NCBI GenBank assembly: GCA_012514775.1
Contig: JAAYZQ010000447.1
Span: 1 to 45,178, forward strand
From: Anaerolineaceae bacterium
GTDB taxonomy: Bacteria > Chloroflexota > Anaerolineae > JAAYZQ01
Direction: 5' to 3'
Length of the DNA: 45,178 nucleotides
The notes below the pieces were generated by a model. The model was not told the origin of the DNA, did no database searches, and worked only from the letters and a program-made list of their open reading frames with translations. The position numbers and the translations under genes were made by a program. Positions within the stretch are counted from its first letter, which is position 1, and every line of letters begins with the position of its first letter. Of the stretch, positions 32,677-41,356 are shown piece by piece.

Positions 32677-32758
32677 GACGCACTTGTCACGCGACTACCA
32701 TGAATCAATGATGGATGCCCGGCACTGGAGCACCCGGCCACGATGTGACAAGTGCGTC
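32677..32758. repeat. 14-bp perfect inverted repeat with 54-base spacing
   Basis: GACGCACTTGTCAC (32677-32690) and GTGACAAGTGCGTC (32745-32758) are exact reverse complements in the 240-base gap between two divergent lipoprotein genes. They could be two operator copies, one per promoter, or the ends of a tiny 82-bp element; no target-site duplication is visible. Confidence 0.7.
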
Positions 32759-32839
32759 TCACCCTATAGACGCCAGACCTGGCCGGAAGGTTGCATCGCC
32801 GCCTGCCCTATTCGCATTTTACCATCCCTTGCCGGCCTG

Positions 32840-32848
32840 TGTTATAAT
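32840..32848 (+). promoter_or_regulatory. Extended -10 promoter element
   Basis: TGTTATAAT (32840-32848) is a TGN-extended perfect -10, 23 bases before the lipoprotein ATG. No good -35 is seen, as is usual for extended -10 promoters. Confidence 0.6.
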
Positions 32849-32870
32849 GCCCCGCATCAGGAGGCAAGCT

Positions 32871-34019
32871 ATGAGAAACAGATCGCGTATCGGAGCAGTG
32901 TTGTGCGTGTGCATCGTGCTCCCCAGCTTATTGCTGGCTTGCGGCTCCACGGAGCCCGTCCCCACGGCACCGGCCCCCACGACGACGACGGGCACGGAGC
33001 CTACAACAGAGGCATCGCCCACGACGGAAGCGCCCACGGAGGCGCCGGCCACCCAGGCTTCACCAACGGAAGCGCCCGCCACCGACACGCCACCAACTCA
33101 GGCGCCCGCTACCCAGGCACCGGCCACACAAGCGCCGGCTGCCACTGTCACCTCCCTGCCTACGCCCGAGCCCGGAGCCGAGCCGGCCTACGACGACCAG
33201 GATAGCCCGGCGGCCCTTCTCGCATCTTATGTCAATGCCATCAACCGCCAGGAGTACGAGCGGGCCTGGGAGTACTGGGAGAGCCCACCCAATCCGACGT
33301 TCGAGGACTTTCAGGCGGGCTTTGCCGACACCGAGTCGGTGCTGCTGGCCGTCCGGCCGCCGGCGTGGTTCGGCGCGGCGGCGGGCAGCGTCTATGCCCC
33401 CATTGGCACCCTGCTGCTGACGACCCACACCGACGCCAGCCAGGAGAACTTTCTGGGATGCTATATCGCACGGCGGCAGAACGTGGACCCCGGGGGCGAC
33501 AGCCGCTGGTGGCTGTACGACGCCACGGTCAACCCCGCCCCCGACGATAGCTCCGCCGCCATCATGCTGGTGGACGCCTGCGAGCAGGTTCCGCCTCCCG
33601 GCTCCACAGAGCCCGAATACGACGACCAGGGCAGCCCGGTGGCACTCCTGGCGTCCTACATCAACGCCATCAACCGCCGGGAGTACGAACGGGCGTGGGA
33701 ATACTGGGACAGCCCGCCAAACCCGACCTTCGAGGACTTTCAAGAGGGCTTTGCCGGAACCGACGAAGCGTTCCTCGTCGTGAGCCCTCCCACGATCTAT
33801 GAGGGCGCAGCGGGCAGCGTATACACCTCCGTGCCGGCGGTCCTCATGGCCACCCAGTCGGCCAGCGGCCGGCAGGCCTTCGTGGGATGCTACGTCCTGC
33901 GCCGCTCCAACGTAGACGACACACCGCCCGAGTGGCACCTGTACGACGCCACCATCAGCGAGCTGTCGACCGGCTCGCCCGGCGTCGATCTGCTGGCCGG
34001 CGCCTGCCCGGCGCCATAA
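32871..34019 (+). CDS. Lipoprotein with Thr/Pro/Ala-rich stalk and duplicated domain
   Basis: 382 residues. The signal ends in LLLACGS (Cys24). A low-complexity stalk of APAT/TEAP-type repeats runs to about residue 95, probably an extended, possibly glycosylated, spacer. Two copies of a domain of about 125 residues follow: each begins YDDQ.SP.ALLASY.NAINR.EYERAWEYW and continues SPPNPTFEDFQ.GFA. The copies are very similar, so the duplication is recent or under homogenising selection. Each copy has a cysteine pair. No known function. The ATG at 32871 has AGGAGG seven bases upstream. It is convergent with the next lipoprotein and shares a terminator with it. Confidence 0.88.
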   Translation: MRNRSRIGAVLCVCIVLPSLLLACGSTEPVPTAPAPTTTTGTEPTTEASPTTEAPTEAPATQASPTEAPATDTPPTQAPATQAPATQAPAATVTSLPTPEPGAEPAYDDQDSPAALLASYVNAINRQEYERAWEYWESPPNPTFEDFQAGFADTESVLLAVRPPAWFGAAAGSVYAPIGTLLLTTHTDASQENFLGCYIARRQNVDPGGDSRWWLYDATVNPAPDDSSAAIMLVDACEQVPPPGSTEPEYDDQGSPVALLASYINAINRREYERAWEYWDSPPNPTFEDFQEGFAGTDEAFLVVSPPTIYEGAAGSVYTSVPAVLMATQSASGRQAFVGCYVLRRSNVDDTPPEWHLYDATISELSTGSPGVDLLAGACPAP

Positions 34020-34030
34020 CCTCAGCCGGA

Positions 34031-34086
34031 AACCCGGCCGCTCGCGCGTGGCGGCATAGGTTACACAGCGCGTGAGCGGCCGGGTT
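34031..34086. terminator. Bidirectional terminator between convergent lipoprotein genes
   Basis: AACCCGGCCGCTC (34031-34043) is the exact reverse complement of GAGCGGCCGGGTT (34074-34086), a 13-bp stem with a 30-base loop. It fills the 81-base gap between convergent stops. T-runs are short (two bases), so efficiency is uncertain. Confidence 0.6.
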
Positions 34087-34100
34087 GTGCATGAAGGGGT

Positions 34101-34739
34101 CTATTGGCCCAGGGGCGCGGCCGACTGGATCATCGCATCCAGCACGGGCTGGAGGGCCTCCAGGTCGCCGGCCGTCGGCGCCGACGCATAGAAGTCATAG
34201 CCTCTGCGCAGGCCACCCTCGGTCGTCACCACCAGGACGTGGGTCTCTACGGCGGCGACCGGCGCCTGGCCCTCGCCTTCGGCAGGGCCGTAGACCTCGA
34301 CGGTGACGCGGCGGGCCTGCCCCCACGACACGGCGGCGGGCTCTGACGACAGGATTCCAGCGCCGGCGGGCAGCAGCGCCGCCTCCGGCTCCGCCGGGGG
34401 CTGCAGCTCGGCCCAGGCCAAACCCACGCGCTGCCCTTCCACCTCGGGCGCCGCCCACGCCCAGTCGGGCTCCAGGCGCTCCCAGCCGGCCGGCGGCTGC
34501 AGGCGCAGCCCGGCCTCCGGGATCTCGACCGGCTCTCCCACGGTCGCTACCGTCTCCAGGGCCGTGGGCGCCGGCGCGGCCGTCGACACGGCGGTCGGTT
34601 CCTCGGTGATGACAGGCGCTGCGGCCGACCCGGCGGTCGGTCCTCCGGTAATGACAGGCGCTGCGGCCGGCGTGGAAGTCGCTCCACAGGCGGTCAGCAG
34701 CAACAGGCTCAAAAGGACACACACTTTCAATAGCTTCAA
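34101..34739 (-). CDS. Uncharacterised lipoprotein
   Basis: 212 residues. The TTG start at 34739 is inferred: AAGGAG lies eight bases ahead and the next codons give a good signal LKLLKVCVLLSLLLLTACGA (Cys18). A short repeat linker follows (two copies of APVIT..PTA). The mature domain (about 55-210) contains LRLQPPAGWERLEP and YDFYASAPTAGDLEALQPVLDAMIQS. The latter pattern is seen in secreted proteins that fit a PsbP/LpqN-like fold, but I would not assign it. It is the last gene after the epoxide-hydrolase-like and GDPD genes on the same strand, 52 bases after the latter. Confidence 0.75.
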   Translation of the reverse strand: MKLLKVCVLLSLLLLTACGATSTPAAAPVITGGPTAGSAAAPVITEEPTAVSTAAPAPTALETVATVGEPVEIPEAGLRLQPPAGWERLEPDWAWAAPEVEGQRVGLAWAELQPPAEPEAALLPAGAGILSSEPAAVSWGQARRVTVEVYGPAEGEGQAPVAAVETHVLVVTTEGGLRRGYDFYASAPTAGDLEALQPVLDAMIQSAAPLGQ

Positions 34740-34791
34740 AGCAAACGCTCCTTGTTGGATTTCGGACGGCAAGGCCTGGCGCGGCGGCCCG

Positions 34792-35565
34792 TCACCTGCC
34801 GGCCGGGCTGCGGCCGAGGGCCCTGGCCGTGGTCCCGGGATCGTCAGAGAGCACGGCGTCGCACCCCAGGCGGCGGTACCACGCCAGGCGGCGGTCGGGT
34901 GCGGGATCGAGGGGGCAGACGAACTGCCCGTGCCGGTGGGCAAGCCAGACGTAGAGGGGATTGACGAGGAGCAGCGGCCAAAGAGGGCCGAGCATCTCCA
35001 CGCCGGGCAGCGGCCAGGCGCGCGACAGGGTAATCCAGCCGATGGGCAGGTGGGGAGCCACGGCCTGGACGGCCCGCAGCCGGGCCAGGGAGAATGAGAG
35101 CAACAGCGCGCGTTCGCCGATCCCTGCCGCGTCCAGCTCGGCGGCCAGCCGCCGCCCGACGCCGGCCTCCAGGAAGCGGTCGGTCTTGAGCTCCAGGGCC
35201 AGGGCGACCGTGGGCGGCAGCAGGGCGGCGGTTTCGGCCAGGGTTGGCACGCGCTCGGCGGCATGGTCCGGCCGGCCACACGCCGCGCTCAACCCTTGCA
35301 GCTCGGCCAGGGTCATGCGCGCCACCTCACCGCTGCCGTCCGTCGTCCGGTCCACCGTGGCGTCGTGGATGCAGACAAATACACCGTCGGCCGTGAGGTG
35401 CAGGTCCGTCTCGATAATGTCTGCGCCGTCGGCCAGGGCGTGCCGGAAGGCGGCGAGGGTATTCTCGGGGCACGCAACGCGGTTGCCGCGATGGGCCATC
35501 AGGTAGGGCCTGGGCCTTCCCTGAAAAGCGGGCGCCAGCCGGTCGGCGATGGACGGGCGATCCAT
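34792..35565 (-). CDS. Glycerophosphodiester phosphodiesterase
   Basis: 257 residues, a TIM-barrel GDPD that hydrolyses glycerophosphodiesters to glycerol-3-phosphate and an alcohol. Catalytic and metal residues are visible: His25-Arg26 (AHRGN), Glu34-Asn35 (PENT), Glu52 and Asp54 (ETDLHLTADG), His67 (HDATVDRTTDG), and ELKTD further on. It has no signal peptide, so it is cytoplasmic. The ATG at 35565 follows the upstream hydrolase stop by two bases, so the two are in one operon. Confidence 0.9.
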   Translation of the reverse strand: MDRPSIADRLAPAFQGRPRPYLMAHRGNRVACPENTLAAFRHALADGADIIETDLHLTADGVFVCIHDATVDRTTDGSGEVARMTLAELQGLSAACGRPDHAAERVPTLAETAALLPPTVALALELKTDRFLEAGVGRRLAAELDAAGIGERALLLSFSLARLRAVQAVAPHLPIGWITLSRAWPLPGVEMLGPLWPLLLVNPLYVWLAHRHGQFVCPLDPAPDRRLAWYRRLGCDAVLSDDPGTTARALGRSPAGR

Positions 35566-35567
35566 GG

Positions 35568-36599
35568 CTATGCTCCGCCGGCGCCCGGCTCCTCTTGCCA
35601 GTCGGCGGCCAGGAAGGCGGCGATCTGCTCGTTGACGCCGGCCGCGGCCTCCCAGTGCACCCAGTGGCCCATGCCCGGAAAGTAGCGAAGCCACAGCCCG
35701 GGCACCCAGGCGCCGACGCCCTCGGTCAGCTCGATGCCCAGGGCAGGGTCCGCGGTGCCCCACACCAGGAGGGTCGGCCGGTGGATGTCGGCCGTGCGGC
35801 GGGCCGGGGGAAAGCGAACGGCGGCCCGGTACCAGTTGAGGGCAGCCGACATGGCCCCCGGCTGCGCCATGGCCGCGGCCAAAACCTCCAGGTCCTCGGG
35901 GGCAAAGGCGTCGCTCGTGCCGAGCTTCTGGAAAAAGGCCCGGGCCGTGGCCCGGGGTGAGACGGTCAGCAGCGCCTCGGGCAGCCACGGAATCTGGAAA
36001 AAGAGAGCGTAGGTGGACCGCAGGCGCTGCATCCAGCCCTTGCGCATCTCGCGGGCCATGGCCCGCGGGTGCGGTGCATTGAGGATGACAAGGCGGTCCA
36101 CGACCTCGGGATAGTCCATGGCCAGGCGCCAGGCCACGATGCCGCCCCAGTCATGGCCGACGATGACGGCCTTCTGGCGGCCCAGATCGCGGAGGACGGC
36201 CAGCACGTCGGCGGTCAGGTGGTCCAGGCCATAGTCGGCCACCTCGCCCGGCTTGTCGCTGAGGTTGTAGCCCCGCTGGTCCAAAGCCACGACCCGGTAG
36301 CCCATCTGGACCAGGTCCGGGATCTGCCTGGCCCAGCCGTACCAGCAGTCGGGAAAGCCGTGCAGCAACAGGGCCAGGGGGCCATCCTGCGGCCCCGCCT
36401 CGACCGCGTGCAGCCGCACGCCGTCGCCGGCCAGCATCCTGCTGCGCACGGGCGGCTCCAGTGCCTGCATGGCGCGATCCGCGATGTGGCCGGCACGGTC
36501 CGCCAGGGCCAGGCGCTGCTGGCGCCCCTTCCACAGCCAGGCGGCCGCCACCCCGCCGGCCACGCCCAGCGCAAACGGCCATCCTCTCAATCGTTTCAT
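35568..36599 (-). CDS. Alpha/beta hydrolase, epoxide-hydrolase-like
   Basis: 343 residues. An N-terminal hydrophobic segment (about 6-23) probably anchors it to the membrane. The alpha/beta fold has HGFPD at 80-84 (oxyanion hole) and nucleophile Asp150 in GHDWGG, the aspartate nucleophile motif of epoxide hydrolases and related dehalogenases. Catalytic His lies in GMGHWVHWE near the end, and the acid is probably the Asp of WGTADPALG. Cap-domain tyrosines are likely (Tyr in NWYRAAVRF). The ATG at 36599 follows GGAGGGACGG. First gene of a three-gene operon with GDPD and a lipoprotein. Confidence 0.9.
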   Translation of the reverse strand: MKRLRGWPFALGVAGGVAAAWLWKGRQQRLALADRAGHIADRAMQALEPPVRSRMLAGDGVRLHAVEAGPQDGPLALLLHGFPDCWYGWARQIPDLVQMGYRVVALDQRGYNLSDKPGEVADYGLDHLTADVLAVLRDLGRQKAVIVGHDWGGIVAWRLAMDYPEVVDRLVILNAPHPRAMAREMRKGWMQRLRSTYALFFQIPWLPEALLTVSPRATARAFFQKLGTSDAFAPEDLEVLAAAMAQPGAMSAALNWYRAAVRFPPARRTADIHRPTLLVWGTADPALGIELTEGVGAWVPGLWLRYFPGMGHWVHWEAAAGVNEQIAAFLAADWQEEPGAGGA

Positions 36600-36662
36600 G
36601 TCCGTCCCTCCAGATGCAAGCTGTTCCCATGAGCCAGTGCGGGCGGTCCTCATTGCCGGCTC

Positions 36663-36691
36663 AGTGTACCATGGGCGCCAGCAATCGTCAA
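36663..36691 (-). promoter_or_regulatory. Promoter of the hydrolase/GDPD operon
   Basis: On the minus strand TTGACG (36686-36691), 17 bases, TACACT (36663-36668), about 60 bases before the hydrolase ATG. Confidence 0.7.
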
Positions 36692-36746
36692 GCGGTGCCT
36701 GCCGTGCAAAAGCAGGCCGAACCTGGTATTTTGCACCCGGTTGTAG

Positions 36747-36752
36747 TATAAT
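36747..36752 (+). promoter_or_regulatory. -10 element of the phosphofructokinase gene
   Basis: A perfect TATAAT (36747-36752) lies 50 bases before the ATG. No convincing -35 is at the usual distance. Confidence 0.5.
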
Positions 36753-36802
36753 CGCCCCGTGAATCACGTTCGACCGAGTCGTATGCGAGCGGGAGGATAG
36801 GG

Positions 36803-39037
36803 ATGGTGGAGCATCGCGAGAACCTGGGGGTCCTGACCAGCGGAGGGGATGCGGCGGGGATGAATGCCGCCGTGCGGGCGGTCATCCGTACCGGCCTGGC
36901 CAACGGCGTTGACGTATACGCGATTTACGAAGGCTACCACGGCATGGTCCTCGGCGGCGATCATATCCGCAAGATGACGTGGGAGGACGCCGGGGGCATC
37001 CTGCACCAGGGCGGGACGATCATCGGCACGGCCCGCAGCGTCGAATTTCGCAGCCGGGAGGGCCGCAGGCGGGCAGCCCACAACCTGGTGCGCCACGACA
37101 TCGACCACCTCGTGGTCATCGGCGGCGACGGCTCTCTCACCGGCGCGAACATTTTTCGGCAGGAGTGGCCGGAGCTCATCGCCGAATTGCTGGCCGCCGG
37201 CGAGATCGACGAGGAGACGGCGGCCGCGCATCCCCACCTGTACGTCGCCGGGCTGGTGGGCTCTATCGACAACGACATGTTTGGCACCGACATGACCATC
37301 GGCGCCGACACGGCCCTGCACCGCATCCAGGAAGCCGTCGACGCCATTACCAGCACAGCGGCCAGCCACCAGCGCACCTTTGTCGTGGAGGTCATGGGTC
37401 GCAACTGCGGCTACCTGGCCCTCATGAGCGCCCTGGCCACGGGCGCCAACTGGGTGCTCCTGCCCGAGAGCCCGCCCGACGTGGACGATTGGGAGAGACA
37501 GATGTGCGAGACCCTCCGCGCCGGCCGGCAGAGCGGCCGCCGCCACAGCATCGTCATGATCGCCGAGGGAGCTCGCACGCGTGAAGGAACGCCCATTACC
37601 AGCGAGTACGTCAGCCAGGTGCTTCAGGAACGCCTGGGCGAAGAGGTGCGCATCACCATCCTGGGCCACGTGCAGCGCGGGGGCGCACCCAGCGCCTTTG
37701 ACCGCTACATGAGCACCATCCTGGGCCACGCCGCCGTGAAGGAGCTGATGCACCTCGGCCCCGACGATCCCGCCAAGGTGGTGGGCATCCGCCAGCACGA
37801 CGTCATCTGCTCGCCGCTGATGGAGAACGTCACGAAAACCCGCGAGTTGGCCGAGGCGATTGCCAACCAGGATTACGGCCTGGCCATGGCCATGCGCGGC
37901 GGCAGCTTCTCGGATTCGTTCCGCATCCTGCGCACGCTGCTCCGGGCCCAGCCTCACACGCCGCAGCCGGACCACAAGCAGCTCCGCCTGGCCGTCCTGC
38001 ACTGCGGCTCGCCGGCGCCCGGGATGAACACCGCCGTGCGCGCTGCCGTGCGCCTCGGCATCGATCAAGGCCACAAGATGCTGGCCGTGCGCAACGGGTT
38101 CGTGGGGCTAGTCAACGGCGACATTGTCGAGATGGAATGGATGAGCGTCACCGGCTGGGTGTCGCGTGGGGGTGCGGAGCTGGGCACCAATCGCAAGGTG
38201 CCCGAGGGCAGCGACTTTTACGCCATCGCCCGCCAGTTGGAGGCCCACGAGATCGACGGCCTGCTCATGATCGGCGGCTGGACCGGCTACGAGGCCGCGT
38301 ATCAGCTCTTTATCCGGCGCAACGAGTTCCCCAGCTTTAACATCCCCATCGTCTGCCTGCCCGCCTCCATCGACAACAACCTGCCCGGTTCCGAGCTAAG
38401 CATCGGCTCGGACACGGCGCTGAACAACATTGTCGCCGACGTGGACAAGATCAAGCAGTCGGCCGTCGCCTCGCGGCGCTGTTTTGTCGTGGAGGTGATG
38501 GGCCGCGACTGCGGCTACCTGGCCCAGATGAGCGGGCTCTCGACGGGAGCAGAGCGCACCTACCTGCCGGAGGAGGGGATCACCCTCTCGGACCTCAGGA
38601 CCGACGTGAACCAGCTCATCCATAGCTTCACCCAGGGCAAGCGCCTGGGCCTCATGATCCGCAACGAAAACGCCGACGCGTTCTACACGACGCCCTTCCT
38701 GGTGGCGCTCTTTGAGAAGGAGGGGGGCGCGCTATTTGACGTGCGCCAGGCCATCCTGGGACATGTTCAGCAGGGCGGCAACCCCTCGCCCTTTGATCGC
38801 ATCCAGGCCACACGCCTGGCGGCCAAGTGCATCGACCATATCATCGAGGAGGCGGGCAAGGACCAGCCGGCAAGCGCCTTTGCCGGGTTGCAGGAGGGAC
38901 GCGTCCAGTTCGTCAGCCTCGAGGACTGGCCCCGATTGCTGGCCAAGCACGCCCAGCGGCCCGCAGTCCAGTGGTGGCTGGAACTGCGGCCCATCGCCCA
39001 GCTCATGGCCCAGTCTGGGCCGGAGGTCATCGAGTAG
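36803..39037 (+). CDS. pfkA: Two-domain (eukaryote-like) 6-phosphofructokinase
   Basis: 744 residues, about twice the usual bacterial length, made of two fused PFK domains (about 1-385 and 393-740). It phosphorylates fructose-6-phosphate in glycolysis. The N-half has intact GGDGS (107-111, with Gly110 typical of ATP users), SIDND (catalytic Asp156) and MGRNCGY. The C-half has a degenerate nucleotide loop GGWTG (491-495) and SIDNN (522-526), where the second Asp is Asn. This mirrors the eukaryotic enzyme, whose C-half lost catalysis and became an allosteric site. The ATG at 36803 has GGAGG six bases upstream. Monocistronic. Confidence 0.93.
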   Translation: MVEHRENLGVLTSGGDAAGMNAAVRAVIRTGLANGVDVYAIYEGYHGMVLGGDHIRKMTWEDAGGILHQGGTIIGTARSVEFRSREGRRRAAHNLVRHDIDHLVVIGGDGSLTGANIFRQEWPELIAELLAAGEIDEETAAAHPHLYVAGLVGSIDNDMFGTDMTIGADTALHRIQEAVDAITSTAASHQRTFVVEVMGRNCGYLALMSALATGANWVLLPESPPDVDDWERQMCETLRAGRQSGRRHSIVMIAEGARTREGTPITSEYVSQVLQERLGEEVRITILGHVQRGGAPSAFDRYMSTILGHAAVKELMHLGPDDPAKVVGIRQHDVICSPLMENVTKTRELAEAIANQDYGLAMAMRGGSFSDSFRILRTLLRAQPHTPQPDHKQLRLAVLHCGSPAPGMNTAVRAAVRLGIDQGHKMLAVRNGFVGLVNGDIVEMEWMSVTGWVSRGGAELGTNRKVPEGSDFYAIARQLEAHEIDGLLMIGGWTGYEAAYQLFIRRNEFPSFNIPIVCLPASIDNNLPGSELSIGSDTALNNIVADVDKIKQSAVASRRCFVVEVMGRDCGYLAQMSGLSTGAERTYLPEEGITLSDLRTDVNQLIHSFTQGKRLGLMIRNENADAFYTTPFLVALFEKEGGALFDVRQAILGHVQQGGNPSPFDRIQATRLAAKCIDHIIEEAGKDQPASAFAGLQEGRVQFVSLEDWPRLLAKHAQRPAVQWWLELRPIAQLMAQSGPEVIE

Positions 39038-39081
39038 CCCCACGCTCGATCACCGCGTCGAGGTCTAGCAGCGCAAAGCGC

Positions 39082-39104
39082 CGCCACCAGCTCTCCCGGT
39101 GGCG
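39082..39104. terminator. Weak hairpin between convergent PFK and kinase genes
   Basis: CGCCACC (39082-39088) pairs with GGTGGCG (39098-39104) in the 80-base convergent gap. There is no T-run. Confidence 0.3.
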
Positions 39105-39117
39105 CACGACCGCATGG

Positions 39118-40500
39118 TCACGCCCGCGGAAGGGTAAAGTGGAAGGCGGTTCCCTGGCCGGGGGTGCTCTCGGCCCAGATGTCGGTGCCGTGGGCGAGCA
39201 CCAACTCCCGGGCGATGGCCAGGCCCAGCCCACTCCCCTGGCCTATCCGGCTGCCCCGCCAGAAACGGTCAAAGACGTGGGGCAGGTCCTCGGGAGGGAT
39301 GCCGGGGCCGTCATCGGCCACGGTGACCCGCACCCTATCGCTCTGGGGCACGGCGCTGACGACGACCCGGGTGCTGCCGGCGGCGTGGCGCAGGGCGTTG
39401 GACACCAGGTTGGCGACGACCTGTCGCACTCGATGCCTGTCGATGCTTACCGGGGTAAGGTCGGGTGCCAACTCCAGGCACAGGGCCGGCCCCTGCCCCG
39501 TCGAGCACTCGAAGCCAGGCAGCATGCCCCGGAGCAGGTCGCCCAGGTCGGTCGGCTGCCGCTCGAGGCGCAGTTGGCCGGCCTCCGCCTGGGCCAGTGC
39601 CTGCAAGTCGTCCACCAGGCGCCCCAGGACCATGGTCTCTTCGTGCAGCGAGGCCAGGACGTCGTCAGAGGGCTCGTACACCCCATCCTGGATGGCTTCC
39701 AGGTCGCTGCGCACGACGCTCAGGGGCGTGCGCAGCTCGTGGGCCACGTCCGACAGCAGGTTGCGGCGCAGCGTCTCCTGGCGAGCCAGGGAGCGGGCCA
39801 TGTGGTTAAAGGTACGGCCCAAGTGCCCGATCTCGTCGCTGCCGCGGACGCGCACCTGGGGCACGTCATCGGCCGTGACGGGATCGGCCAGCCTGCCGGC
39901 GGCCTCGGTCAGGGCCCGGAGGGGTGCTGTGAGCTGCCGCGCCAGCAACAATCCTAACAACAGCGCCAGCCCGGCGGCCAGTAGCCCGGCCAGCCAGAAA
40001 GAGCGGTTGACCTCTGCCAGGAACTCGGCCTCCAGGCCCTCGTGGACCGTCCCGCCCGGCGTGACCAGGACGACGCCGACCCGCTCGCCGTCGACCTCCA
40101 CGGGCACACCCAGGGCCAGCTCGGTTTCGGACAGTCGAGCGCCTGCCAGGCCGCCCGCCGAATCGGCGATGAGCCGGCCATCGGCGCCAGCCAGGAGAAT
40201 GCGGTCCGTGCCTGTGGCCGCTACCGGCCCGCCCTGCCCGCGGCGCTGGCCGCCGCCCTGTTCCGGCTGAAGGCCGGCCATCCAGTCCTCCACGCCCGAC
40301 CAGCTCCCCCCGCGCCGGTAATAGGCCGCGAACTCGGGCGCTAACTGCTCGGCACGCCGCAGTTTGCCCTGGCTGACGTACAACTCGAACTGGCGCGTCG
40401 TGGACATGTTGGCGAGCACCGCCACCAATCCCACGGCGACGAGGGCCACGAGCACAAAGCCCGCGGCTAGCTTGACCCACAGACTGCCCAGCCGTTCCAT
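39118..40500 (-). CDS. Sensor histidine kinase (HAMP-HisKA-HATPase)
   Basis: 460 residues. Membrane spans at about 10-31 and 175-197 flank an extracytoplasmic sensor of about 140 residues. HAMP follows (about 198-250), then HisKA with His254 in SDVAHELRTPLS, N-box LVSNALRHA, G-boxes DDGPGIPPEDLPHVFDRF and GSGLGLAIARELV. The ATG at 40500 shares one base with the stop of the OmpR-type regulator (TGATG), so the pair is translationally coupled. The sensed signal is unknown; neighbouring redox genes suggest an envelope or redox stimulus. Confidence 0.94.
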   Translation of the reverse strand: MERLGSLWVKLAAGFVLVALVAVGLVAVLANMSTTRQFELYVSQGKLRRAEQLAPEFAAYYRRGGSWSGVEDWMAGLQPEQGGGQRRGQGGPVAATGTDRILLAGADGRLIADSAGGLAGARLSETELALGVPVEVDGERVGVVLVTPGGTVHEGLEAEFLAEVNRSFWLAGLLAAGLALLLGLLLARQLTAPLRALTEAAGRLADPVTADDVPQVRVRGSDEIGHLGRTFNHMARSLARQETLRRNLLSDVAHELRTPLSVVRSDLEAIQDGVYEPSDDVLASLHEETMVLGRLVDDLQALAQAEAGQLRLERQPTDLGDLLRGMLPGFECSTGQGPALCLELAPDLTPVSIDRHRVRQVVANLVSNALRHAAGSTRVVVSAVPQSDRVRVTVADDGPGIPPEDLPHVFDRFWRGSRIGQGSGLGLAIARELVLAHGTDIWAESTPGQGTAFHFTLPRA

Positions 40501-41189
40501 CAGTCCTCGGCAAACTTGTAGCCGACGCCATACACGGTCAGGATGTAGCGCGGGTTCCTGGCATCCGGCTCGATCTTTTGGCGGAGGTTCTTCACGTGGG
40601 CGTCCACGGTGCGCTCGTAGCCCTCGAAGGCATAGCCCTGTACCCGGTCCAGCAGCTCCAGCCGGGTGAAGACACGGCCCGGGTTCCGCGCCAGGACGAC
40701 CAGCAGCTCGAACTCGGTGACGGTCAGCTCAATGGGCTGGCCGGCGACCGTTACCCGCCGCCGCTCCAGGTCGATGCTAACGTCGCCCGCCACGACGGTT
40801 GGCGGCGGCGCATCGTGCTCGCCGCTGGCCCGGCGCAGCACCGCGCGCACGCGCGCCACCAGCTCCCGCGGGCTGAAGGGCTTGGTGACATAGTCATCGG
40901 CGCCCAGTTCCAGTCCGATGAGCTTGTCGGTCTCGTCCACCCGCGCGGTCAGCATGATGATGGGCAAGTCCGATTCCTTGCGGATGACCCGCGCCACGTC
41001 CAGCCCGTCCACGCCGGGCAGCCCCAGGTCGAGGATGACCAGGGCCGGCCGCTCGTGACGAAAGGCGGCCAGGGCCGTCCGGCCGTCCCCGGCTGCCACC
41101 ACCCGATAGCCCGTCTCCTCGAGGTAGGCGCGCAAGGTCTTGACAATTTTGGGCTCGTCGTCCACGACGAGGATCGTCTCTCCGCTCAT
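40500..41189 (-). CDS. OmpR/PhoB-family response regulator
   Basis: 229 residues. Receiver domain with Asp10/Asp11, acceptor Asp54 (LVILDLGLPGVDG), Thr of MLTARV and Lys of VTKPFSPREL. The C-terminal winged helix (about 130-227) has ELLVVLARNPGRVFTRLELLDRV and RTVDAHVKNLRQKI. Such regulators bind direct repeats spaced 11 bp, and such repeats exist at 43.30-43.33 kb. The ATG at 41189 is chosen over upstream in-frame codons because the receiver fold starts there, after GGGGGT. Confidence 0.95.
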   Translation of the reverse strand: MSGETILVVDDEPKIVKTLRAYLEETGYRVVAAGDGRTALAAFRHERPALVILDLGLPGVDGLDVARVIRKESDLPIIMLTARVDETDKLIGLELGADDYVTKPFSPRELVARVRAVLRRASGEHDAPPPTVVAGDVSIDLERRRVTVAGQPIELTVTEFELLVVLARNPGRVFTRLELLDRVQGYAFEGYERTVDAHVKNLRQKIEPDARNPRYILTVYGVGYKFAED

Positions 41190-41213
41190 CTGTGACCCCC
41201 CATACTCGGCTTC

Positions 41214-41242
41214 AGCATACCTCAAGGCAAAGACCCTGTCAA
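41214..41242 (-). promoter_or_regulatory. Promoter of the two-component operon
   Basis: On the minus strand TTGACA (41237-41242), 17 bases, TATGCT (41214-41219), 25 bases before the regulator ATG. Confidence 0.7.
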
Positions 41243-41356
41243 ATGGCAAGCCGGGGCGATTGCACCGCCCGGCCGCGTAACTCTTTGGCTCGATTTCCGT
41301 CTATCTTTAGTAGTACCTGTCAATGCGGAACGGTTCCGGGCACAAGGAGGTGGACT

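Noticed and set aside
32677..32758. Insertion sequence or MITE
   Set aside because: No transposase and no target-site duplication flanking the inverted repeats; kept only as a repeat of uncertain role.
32949..33170. Tandem DNA repeat or CRISPR-like array in the Thr/Pro/Ala-rich stretch
   Set aside because: The repetition is protein-level low complexity (APAT/TEAP codons) with variable units; no conserved repeat-spacer pattern.
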